Assembly: GCF_019200975.1 (NCBI RefSeq)
Contig: NZ_JAHTMR010000028.1
Coordinates: forward strand, 1-45,479
Reading direction: 5' to 3'
From: Pseudomonas sp. PD9R
Lineage (GTDB): Bacteria > Pseudomonadota > Gammaproteobacteria > Pseudomonadales > Pseudomonadaceae
Length of the DNA: 45,479 bases
In this document: positions 40,217 to 45,479 of the stretch, one piece after another
How positions within the stretch are numbered: the stretch's first letter is position 1
How the letters are laid out: each line of letters starts with the position of its first letter
Position numbers and translations under genes: made by a program
Notes under the pieces: generated by a model
The model's database searches: none
What the model was told of the DNA's origin: nothing
Seen by the model: only the letters and a program-made list of their open reading frames with translations

Positions 40217-41164
40217 ATGATTTCCGTGGCGTTTGTGGTTTTCGAGGGTTTCCAGTCCATGGCGCTGGCCGCCATGCCGGTGTTTGAGTACGCCAACTTT
40301 AGTGCTGGCGAGGCGCTGTATGACGTGCGCGTGGTGTCCGAGGACGGCCGCACATTGCGCGCCTCCGGTGGCCTGAGTGTCGGCACCGAAGCGTTCGATG
40401 AGCGGGTGATCGATACCGTGATTGTGGTCGGCGGTGACTCCATCCTCGAACAGGCGCCCCAAGGTGTACTCGACTACCTGCGTGCCAGCGCCACAACCGC
40501 GCGGCGCACCGCGTCTATCTGTTCCGGGGCCTTCGTCATGGCCCAGGCCGGGTTGCTCGATGGGCGACGCGCGACCACGCACTGGGCCTATGCGCAACAA
40601 CTGCAGGAGCGCTTCCCATCGGTCAAGGTGGAAGCCGACCGCATCTATGTGGTCGATGGCTCGATCTGGACGTCGGCGGGCATGACCGCCGGCATAGACC
40701 TGGCACTGGCGATGGTCGAAAAGGACCACGGTGCCGAACTGGCGCGTTCGGTGGCGCAGAAACTGGTGATGTACCACCGCCGCGCCGGTGGCCAGTCGCA
40801 GCACTCGGCATTGCTGGAGCTGGAACCGAAATCCGACCGCATTCAAACCGTGCTCGGCTACGCCCGCGAGCACCTTGCGCAGACCTTGTCTGTAGAACAA
40901 CTGGCGGACGTTGCTCGCCTCAGTCCGCGTCAGTTCAGCCGCGCGTTTCGTGCTGAAACCGGCCAGTCGCCGGCCAAAGCCATTGAAAACCTGCGCCTGG
41001 AAGCCGCGCGGCAAATGCTCGAACGCGGGCGGCTGACCCTGGACCAGATTGCCATGGAAACCGGCTTCAGTGACTGCCGGCGCATGCGTGAAGCGTTCCT
41101 GCGTGCGTTCGGGCAACCACCGCAAGTCATCCGGCGTAACGCCAGGGCGGACGCTTCTATGTAG
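40217..41164 (+). CDS. GlxA-family transcriptional regulator (DJ-1/PfpI plus AraC)
   Basis: The 315-residue protein has a DJ-1/PfpI-like N-terminal domain with Cys102 (ASICSGAFVMAQAGLL) and a C-terminal AraC domain (LSVEQLADVARLSPRQFSRA, IAMETGFSDCRRMREAFLRA). It is a paralogue of the regulator at 36580-37599. The start is the ATG of MISVAFVVFE. It is divergent from an SDR gene that it probably regulates. Its last codons (ADASM) end at the TAG of a REP element. Confidence 0.9.
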   Translation: MISVAFVVFEGFQSMALAAMPVFEYANFSAGEALYDVRVVSEDGRTLRASGGLSVGTEAFDERVIDTVIVVGGDSILEQAPQGVLDYLRASATTARRTASICSGAFVMAQAGLLDGRRATTHWAYAQQLQERFPSVKVEADRIYVVDGSIWTSAGMTAGIDLALAMVEKDHGAELARSVAQKLVMYHRRAGGQSQHSALLELEPKSDRIQTVLGYAREHLAQTLSVEQLADVARLSPRQFSRAFRAETGQSPAKAIENLRLEAARQMLERGRLTLDQIAMETGFSDCRRMREAFLRAFGQPPQVIRRNARADASM

Positions 41165-41244
41165 GAGCTGCCGCAGGCTGCGATCTTTTGATCTTGATCT
41201 TAAAAAGCAAGATCAAAAGATCGCAGCCTTCGGCAGCTCCTACA
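41160..41244. repeat. REP pair providing a stop codon
   Basis: TGTAGGAGCTGCCGCAGGCT and GCGATCTTTTGATC face GATCAAAAGATCGCAGCC and TTCGGCAGCTCCTACA, with an inner GATCTT/AAGATC stem. The TAG at its left end is the stop codon of the upstream GlxA gene. Confidence 0.93.
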
Positions 41245-41273
41245 ATGAGTGGAGTGCCACACGTGGAGGCATC

Positions 41274-41933
41274 ATGAAAATTTCGGCCAAACTGGCATTT
41301 TTCGCCATCGTGTCCACCCTCGCCTATCTCGGACTGGCGGTTTGGGGCCTGGGTGGTTTTGCTGCGTTTTTCTCCCATGCGCCGCTGGTGGTCATCGCGA
41401 TTGCAACGCTGCTGATGACGATTGCCTCGCTGTTCACCGAGGTCAACCTGAGCGCCGGCGAACGTGAAGACCGGGCCAATCGCTGGGTGCTGCCGGCGTT
41501 CGCGGTGATTGGATTGTTGAGCGGATACTTGCCGGCCTACACCGACCGCGTCGATGTCTGGACCTTCGGCGGCGAAGGCATGCGCTGGTTAGGAGTGCTG
41601 CTGTTTATCATCGGCGGCGCGCTGCGGATGTGGCCGGTGTTCGTGCTGGGCAAGCGGTTCAGTGGACTGGTGGCAATTCAGCCTGGGCATCGCTTGGTCA
41701 CCGACGGGATTTACCGCAGCCTGCGCAACCCCAGTTATTTGGGGCTGGTGATAAACGCCGTGGGTTGGGCGTTGGCGTTTCGCTCGGTGGTGGGTCTGGT
41801 ATTGGCAGCGCTGACGCTGGTCCCGTTGATTGCGCGGATACATTCTGAAGAGGCGCTGTTGCGGGCGCAGTTTGATGGTGAATACGAGGCTTATTGCGCC
41901 CACAGCTGGCGCTTGATCCCCGGCCTTTACTGA
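41274..41933 (+). CDS. Isoprenylcysteine carboxyl methyltransferase-like membrane protein
   Basis: The 219-residue protein has about five membrane helices and the ICMT-like C-terminal motif: TDGIYRSLRNPSYLGLVINA, then SEEALLRAQFDGEYEAYCAH. The conserved Arg-Asn-Pro and Glu-Glu positions match the SAM-binding membrane methyltransferase family (PEMT/ICMT). The ATG at 41274 has TGGAGG at 4 bases; the open frame upstream runs through a REP pair and is not coding. The substrate is unknown. Confidence 0.83.
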   Translation: MKISAKLAFFAIVSTLAYLGLAVWGLGGFAAFFSHAPLVVIAIATLLMTIASLFTEVNLSAGEREDRANRWVLPAFAVIGLLSGYLPAYTDRVDVWTFGGEGMRWLGVLLFIIGGALRMWPVFVLGKRFSGLVAIQPGHRLVTDGIYRSLRNPSYLGLVINAVGWALAFRSVVGLVLAALTLVPLIARIHSEEALLRAQFDGEYEAYCAHSWRLIPGLY

Positions 41934-41940
41934 CCTCCCT

Positions 41941-42047
41941 CTGTAGGAGCTGCCGAAGGCTGCGATCTTTTGATCTTGATCTTTGGCGGTCGTCAAATCG
42001 CTAAAGACAAGATCAAAAGATCGCAGCCTTCGGCAGCTCTTACAGGG
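41941..42047. repeat. REP pair with a long centre
   Basis: CTGTAGGAGCTGCCGAAGGC and TGCGATCTTTTGATC face GATCAAAAGATCGCAGCC and TTCGGCAGCTCTTACAGG. The right arm has TTACAG for CTACAG, so the HAD gene ends in TAA within it. Confidence 0.92.
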
Positions 42048-42708
42048 TTTGCAGGCGGATCAGGCCATCGGGGTCTACGCGCGCCACAACCGCGTTATAA
42101 CTCGCCAAGGTGGAATGCAACGTCCGAATCGGCTGATCATGCGCCGCCGTCACGATCATCAAATCCGCCCCTGCCGCCTCGGCCGCGAGTATCCCCACCG
42201 TGGCGTCCTCGAAAACCAGGCAATCCGTTATCTCAACGCCCAGTCGCCGGGCAGCCAATCGGTAACCGGCAGGGTCGGGCTTCCCGGCGCTGACGTCCTC
42301 GGCGGTGACCATCACTTGCGGCTCGGGAATCCCGCCCGCCGCCATTCGCCGCAACGCCAGTTCCCTCGGGGCCGAAGTGACGATGGCCCATTGATGAGCC
42401 GGCAATGATTTGAGGAAAGCACCTGCGCCAGCGACCTCTTCAATCCCTTCGACGTCCTCGATTTCCGCCTCGGTGATCCACGCGGCCTCGGCCTCGGCAT
42501 CGATACCGGGCAATGCCAGGCGATTGATGGTGTCGATGGCGCGGGCACCGTGGATGGTTGGCAGGAAGGTTTCGACATCGACGCCGTGGCGCACGGCCCA
42601 TTGGGTCCAGACACGTTCGGCAGCGGCAATGGAGGTGAGGACAGTGCCGTCCATATCGAACAGGAAGGCACGGTACGGGACATTCAGAACGGACTTGGGA
42701 GTGGACAA
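42040..42708 (-). CDS. HAD-superfamily sugar phosphatase-like hydrolase
   Basis: The 222-residue protein has HAD motif I LFDMDGTVLTS at residues 15-25, motif II near IVTSAPREL, and motif III/IV in KPDPAGYRLAA and VFEDATVGILAAEAAG. It has an alpha-helical cap between motifs I and II, like the YfbT/YniC sugar-phosphate phosphatases. It is cytosolic. Its TAA stop lies in the outer arm of a REP element. It is a single gene. Confidence 0.88.
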   Translation of the reverse strand: MSTPKSVLNVPYRAFLFDMDGTVLTSIAAAERVWTQWAVRHGVDVETFLPTIHGARAIDTINRLALPGIDAEAEAAWITEAEIEDVEGIEEVAGAGAFLKSLPAHQWAIVTSAPRELALRRMAAGGIPEPQVMVTAEDVSAGKPDPAGYRLAARRLGVEITDCLVFEDATVGILAAEAAGADLMIVTAAHDQPIRTLHSTLASYNAVVARVDPDGLIRLQTL

Positions 42709-42757
42709 AGGGTCCTTCCTGTTTCAGATGGCGATCGCCCAAATGTACACGATCAAC

Positions 42758-42862
42758 GTAGGAGCTGCCGAAGGCTGCGATTTTTTGATTTTGATTTTTC
42801 AGCGAATGTAAGACCGCCGAAAATCAAGATCAAAAGATCGCAGCCTTCGGCAGCTCCTACAG
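42758..42862. repeat. REP pair with a long centre
   Basis: CGTAGGAGCTGCCGAAGGCT and GCGATTTTTTGATTTTGATT face AATCAAGATCAAAAGATCGC and AGCCTTCGGCAGCTCCTACA. The left core is diverged (GATTTTTTG). Confidence 0.88.
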
Positions 42863-42875
42863 GGTATGCAGAGTT

Positions 42876-43286
42876 TCAGCGCAGGGTATTGCGTGATTTC
42901 AGGGCGGCTTCCACACAATCGAGCAACTGCCCGAGCGCCCAAGGTTTCTTGATGAACGCAACCTCGTACCGCACGCCAGAGCTTTCAGGGGTTTCGTAGC
43001 CGGACATGATCATGATCGGCTTGTCCGGCCAGCGATCGCCGAAATAGTTGGCCAGGTCTGCGCCATTGAGCTTGCCGGGCATGGTGATATCTGTCAGTAG
43101 CAGGCGCACCTGGTTGGCGTGCTGTTGCAGATACTCGCAAGCAGCGTCGGCGCTGGTGTGCGGATGCACCACGAAGCCCTCGTCCTGAAGAATTTCACAG
43201 AGAAACTCAAGGATCAGCGGATCGTCCTCAACCACCAGAATCACGCCCCCAGGAAGGTATTCACCCGCCGTCGATACTCGACTCAT
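42876..43286 (-). CDS. Single-domain response regulator
   Basis: The 136-residue protein is a stand-alone receiver domain: acidic pair at 20-22 (VVEDD), phospho-acceptor Asp66 (LLLTDITMPG), Ser/Thr in IMIMSGYE and Lys in FIKKPWAL. It lacks an output domain. Receivers of this FixJ/CheY-like type often work downstream of hybrid kinases. The ATG at 43286 (MSRVSTAGEY) has AGGGA about 12 bases away; an ATG at 43310 has no ribosome site. No kinase gene is adjacent. Confidence 0.85.
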   Translation of the reverse strand: MSRVSTAGEYLPGGVILVVEDDPLILEFLCEILQDEGFVVHPHTSADAACEYLQQHANQVRLLLTDITMPGKLNGADLANYFGDRWPDKPIMIMSGYETPESSGVRYEVAFIKKPWALGQLLDCVEAALKSRNTLR

Positions 43287-43399
43287 GACCGTGCCGTTCC
43301 CTGATTGCATCAATGATTTTGCGGGCTCGAATCCGCTACCTAAAAGGTATGAGCAGCGGACTCGGCGGAAATTCACTTTTGATACAACCAGACGTCAAA

Positions 43400-43477
43400 T
43401 CAGGCGTGCATGCCCATGTTCATGGTGCCCAGGCGGGAGACTTCGAAGCCGGAGTTACCCAAACGAATGTATCGCAT
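43400..43477 (-). pseudogene. Relic of an aldo/keto reductase N terminus
   Basis: On the minus strand an ATG with GAGGG at 8 bases starts MRYIRLGNSGFEVSRLGTMN and runs only 25 codons before TGA. The sequence closely resembles the first strand and NAD(P)-enzyme opening of aldo/keto reductases (MRYRRLGNSGxxVSxLxLGTM), with two residues missing before GTM. The rest of the gene is absent, and a REP element and the response regulator gene follow. It is not a copy of the reductase at 23428-24468, whose N terminus differs. Confidence 0.55.
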
Positions 43478-43507
43478 GGCGCGGCCCTCAGGTTTTTGGG
43501 GAGGGCA

Positions 43508-43588
43508 TGCAGGAGCTGCCGAAGGCTGCGCTCTTTTGATCTTGATTTTAAAGATCAAAAGAGCGCAGTCTGCGGCAGCTCCTACAGG
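43508..43588. repeat. REP pair with the same substitution in both cores
   Basis: GCAGGAGCTGCCGAAGGCTG and CGCTCTTTTGATC face GATCAAAAGAGCGCAG and TCTGCGGCAGCTCCTACAGG. Both cores have GAGC where nearly all other copies have GATC, so the two arms still pair. Confidence 0.9.
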
Positions 43589-43601
43589 GGGTATCGGTTG
43601 A

Positions 43602-43901
43602 TTACTGGGACATGGCGTCCTTTTTCATGGTGTCTTTGCTCATGTTGTCCTTGGACATTGCATCTTTTTTCATGGTGTCTTTGGACATTGCATCCTTGGA
43701 CATGGTGTCTTTCTTCATGGTGTCCTTGGCCATGGAATCCTTTTTCATCGTCGTGTCTTTTTTCATGGTGTCTTTGGACATGGCGTCCTTGGACATCGAA
43801 TCCTTGCTCATGTTGTCGTTGCTCATGGTGTCAGCCGCGAACACGCTAGCGGCACCGACGGCCAGGCACATGGACAGAACAACGGTGGTCAACTTTTTCA
43901 T
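43602..43901 (-). CDS. Secreted pentapeptide MXKDX repeat protein
   Basis: The 99-residue protein has a Sec signal peptide (MKKLTTVVLSMCLAVGAASV, cleavage after FAA near 23). The mature part is almost entirely tandem five-residue units of the form M(S/K)KD(S/A/T/N), with 15 methionines in about 76 residues. It has no tryptophan or cysteine and is probably disordered. The ATG at 43901 has AAGGAG at 8 bases; the longer open frame overlaps the oxidoreductase gene. It is the last gene of a unit with the molybdopterin oxidoreductase and cytochrome b. By analogy with the Met-rich periplasmic peptide of Azospira, it may scavenge hypochlorite and be repaired by the oxidoreductase; metal binding is the alternative. 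Confidence 0.88.
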   Translation of the reverse strand: MKKLTTVVLSMCLAVGAASVFAADTMSNDNMSKDSMSKDAMSKDTMKKDTTMKKDSMAKDTMKKDTMSKDAMSKDTMKKDAMSKDNMSKDTMKKDAMSQ

Positions 43902-43954
43902 GATGAAACTCCTTGAAGCACGGGTTGCGGACGGGTGAAGTTGCCGGGCGTTCA

Positions 43955-44740
43955 TTAGCTGCCACCGAACCAGTTGTAGCCCTGGTCTTCCCAGTAGCCG
44001 CCGCTGTAGGTGTTGCTGACGAATATCGCCTGAATGTGTTTGGGGTTTTTGTAGCCAAGCTTGGTGGGCATGCGCAGCTTCATCGGGAAGCCGTACTCGC
44101 GTGGCAGCACCGCGCCGTCGTAGGTCAGCGTCAGCAGGGTTTGCGCATGCAGCGCGGTGGCCATGTCGATGCTGGTGTAGTAGTCGTCGGCGCACTTGAA
44201 GCCGACGTATTTGGCGTCGGTATCGGCGCCGACTCGCTTGAGGAACTCGCTGAAACGTACGCCGCCCCAGCGGCCGATCGCGCTCCAGCCTTCGACACAA
44301 ATGTGCCGGGTAATCTGCTCGGTCTGGGCCATCGCCCGCAACTCTTCGAGGCGCCAGCTGCGCTTGTCCGCCACCAGTCCGGTCACTTCCAGGCGATAGC
44401 TTTCTTCTTCCACCGTCGGTGCCTCATCGATGCCATAAAAGGCATTGAAGGGGAACGGCCGGGTGATCATCGATTCCGGGTAGGTCGGCGCCATCGCATT
44501 GGGGTTGAACAGCCAGCCCTGCACACGGTCGTTGAAGCGCGACATGGACGACAGCGCCGTGTCGACGCTTTCGTTGTCGGTCAGGTTGCAGCCGGACAGC
44601 ATGGCCACGCCACCGAGGGTCAGGCCGCGCATCAGAAACGAACGGCGTGAGCGGTCTTCGATCTGAGGTGCGAGGATTTTCCGGGCGTCGGTGAGGATGG
44701 AAGACTCGTCCAGCCCCAGTCCTTGAATGCGCTTTTTCAT
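43955..44740 (-). CDS. Tat-exported molybdopterin-dependent oxidoreductase
   Basis: The 261-residue protein belongs to the sulfite-oxidase/YedY fold family. A twin-arginine signal is at residues 31-38 (SRRSFLMRG), followed by a hydrophobic stretch ending in MLSGC, where Cys51 also fits a lipobox. The molybdenum-binding Cys148 is in RHICVEGWSAIGRWGGV. The C-terminal region PREYGFPMKLRMPTKLGYKN also matches the family. It probably acts in the periplasm and takes electrons from the cytochrome b encoded just upstream, whose stop overlaps its start by four bases. It may be a methionine sulfoxide reductase; sulfite oxidase activity is not excluded. Confidence 0.88.
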   Translation of the reverse strand: MKKRIQGLGLDESSILTDARKILAPQIEDRSRRSFLMRGLTLGGVAMLSGCNLTDNESVDTALSSMSRFNDRVQGWLFNPNAMAPTYPESMITRPFPFNAFYGIDEAPTVEEESYRLEVTGLVADKRSWRLEELRAMAQTEQITRHICVEGWSAIGRWGGVRFSEFLKRVGADTDAKYVGFKCADDYYTSIDMATALHAQTLLTLTYDGAVLPREYGFPMKLRMPTKLGYKNPKHIQAIFVSNTYSGGYWEDQGYNWFGGS

Positions 44741-45354
44741 ACGTGCTCCTTGCGGCCGACAATCATGGCCAACAGCGTTTTGGGAACCAGCGCGACCATC
44801 ACCAGATGTACCGCTACGAAAGCCACCAGCAGCGCCATCGCGAAGAAATGCACGCGGCGTGCGCCTTCGTAACCGCCCAACAACTCACGCAGCAGCGGAA
44901 ACTGCACGGACTTCCACAACACCAGTCCGGAGATCACCAGCATCGTGATGTCGACCATCACGAACAGGTACGCGACCCGCTGCACCTGGTTGTAGTGACT
45001 GAGATCGGCATGCCCCAGTTTTCCTCGCAACGCAGCCCCCAGGTCATGCAAAACACCTTTAGGCGACACCGGGAAAAATCGTCGCTTGAGACGACCACTG
45101 GCGAGGTTGATGATCAGGTAGATGACACCATTGATCGCCAGGAACCACATCGCCGCGAAGTGCCATTGCAGCGCGCCGCCGAGCCAGCCACCGAGGGTGA
45201 TCGACTTGGGAAAGCTGAATTCGAAAATGGGTGAGGCGTTGTAGATTCGCCAACCGCTGGTGACCATCACCAGCACCGCCAGGGCGTTGAGCCAGTGGGT
45301 CAGCCTGAGCCAGCGTGGATGGCTGGCCTTGGGTGAAGCAGTTGACTGCGACAT
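44737..45354 (-). CDS. Cytochrome b (b561/Ni-hydrogenase b type) membrane subunit
   Basis: The 205-residue protein has four predicted membrane helices with candidate haem ligands His20 (LRLTHWLNAL), His65 (LQWHFAAMWFL) and two C-terminal histidines (RRVHFFAMALLVAFVAVHLV). It belongs to the PF01292-like cytochrome b family. It would carry electrons from the quinone pool to the periplasmic molybdopterin enzyme. The ATG at 45354 has GGGAG at 7 bases, and the longer frame is not supported. Its TGA overlaps the next start by four bases. Confidence 0.87.
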   Translation of the reverse strand: MSQSTASPKASHPRWLRLTHWLNALAVLVMVTSGWRIYNASPIFEFSFPKSITLGGWLGGALQWHFAAMWFLAINGVIYLIINLASGRLKRRFFPVSPKGVLHDLGAALRGKLGHADLSHYNQVQRVAYLFVMVDITMLVISGLVLWKSVQFPLLRELLGGYEGARRVHFFAMALLVAFVAVHLVMVALVPKTLLAMIVGRKEHV

Positions 45355-45419
45355 GTCCGGCTCCCGGTTGTTGTTGTTCGTTGGGGCCGAGTATGGGAGC
45401 GCGAAGGTCGCCAAATCCT

Positions 45420-45442
45420 CACGTAAAGTTAAATTAAACGTG
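45420..45442. promoter_or_regulatory. Dyad upstream of the cytochrome b gene
   Basis: CACGT and ACGTG are separated by 13 AT-rich bases, 66-88 bases upstream of the cytochrome b start. The setting suits a regulator site or promoter of the three-gene unit. The arms are short, so this is tentative. Confidence 0.35.
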
Positions 45443-45460
45443 ATAACTCCCCGCCCCCTC

Positions 45461-45479
45461 TGTAGGAGCTGCCGCAGGC
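45461..45479 (+). repeat. REP element, cut by the window edge
   Basis: TGTAGGAGCTGCCGCAGGC is the first half of a REP unit in the common orientation; the remainder lies beyond the window. Confidence 0.85.

Larger units (their letters stand above)
43287..43601. other. 315-base gap with a gene relic and a REP pair
   Basis: The segment contains the aldo/keto reductase N-terminal relic (43400-43477) and the REP pair (43508-43588). The rest shows no supported gene. Confidence 0.6.

Noticed and set aside
41049..41273. N-terminal extension of the methyltransferase-like frame
   Set aside because: The extension translates the end of the GlxA gene and a REP pair (DQKIAAFGSSY-type text); the real start has TGGAGG at 41274.
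36360..43588. Regularly spaced palindromes that could suggest a CRISPR array
   Set aside because: Units are REP pairs in separate gene gaps with irregular spacing and no unique spacers of constant length; no cas gene is present.
43611..43938. Plus-strand frame with repeated MASFFMVSL-like units opposite the MXKDX gene
   Set aside because: It is the mirror of the 15-base tandem repeats; the minus-strand product has a signal peptide and ribosome site, while this one has neither.
43902..44300. Long extension of the MXKDX repeat frame into the oxidoreductase gene
   Set aside because: The signal peptide and ribosome site place the start at 43901; the extension is an Arg-rich shadow of the neighbour.

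Overview
The window is a chromosomal segment of a Pseudomonas species, most likely of the P. fluorescens group. The basis is the GC-rich coding style, the many GlxA/AraC and LysR regulators, families typical of the genus (DUF2388, DUF2789, two-cysteine DksA, MXKDX repeat protein), and about twenty copies of the REP palindrome with core TGTAGGAGCTGCCG...CTGCGATCTTTTG. No rRNA, tRNA, CRISPR array, transposase or phage gene was seen. It reads as ordinary chromosome rich in accessory metabolic genes.

Layout. 24-4715: an FAD/NAD(P)-binding protein and a flavin-dependent NtaA/DszA-type monooxygenase (minus strand), then a cupin-containing XRE regulator divergent from an EamA-type exporter. 4929-10992: a complete Mrp/Sha Na+(K+)/H+ antiporter operon with A and B fused, followed by C, D, E, F and G, every junction overlapping by 1-4 bases. 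11059-15118: a small membrane protein, an orphan glycine-betaine-type binding protein, a more AT-rich patch of unrecognised genes, and several small proteins. 15328-20711: a chemotaxis transducer with a C-terminal extension, a zinc-finger-less DksA paralogue, a GST, a small membrane-protein pair and a response regulator, followed by its histidine kinase to 22083.

22180-25477: an SRPBCC protein, SDR and aldo/keto reductase operon divergent from a LysR gene. 25673-27107: a LysR gene that overlaps a DinB gene tail to tail. 27195-36123: a probable catabolic locus. It contains an L-2-hydroxyglutarate-oxidase-like enzyme, an MFS anion symporter, a divergent SDR with altered active site, an iron alcohol dehydrogenase, a NIPSNAP protein, a cyclase-family hydrolase, a LysR regulator and a ketoglutarate-semialdehyde-type aldehyde dehydrogenase. 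Three of its promoter regions carry related GGGGATGAC-containing dyads, so it may be one regulon with an undescribed substrate.

36580-43286: two GlxA-type regulators, a DUF2388 secreted protein, a PLP-dependent dehydratase, an SDR, an isoprenylcysteine-methyltransferase-like membrane protein, a HAD phosphatase and a single-domain response regulator, with REP pairs in most gaps. 43400-43477 is a relic of an aldo/keto reductase N terminus.

43602-45354: a three-gene minus-strand unit of a cytochrome b membrane subunit, a Tat-exported molybdopterin oxidoreductase and a secreted methionine-rich MXKDX repeat protein. It resembles the periplasmic hypochlorite-scavenging system (Met-rich peptide plus YedY/YedZ-type methionine sulfoxide reductase) described in Azospira, and is the most attractive functional system here.

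REP elements are not confined to intergenic space. Three genes take their stop codon from the TAG (or mutated TAA) in the REP end, and the aldo/keto reductase reads through a REP core as its C-terminal tail.
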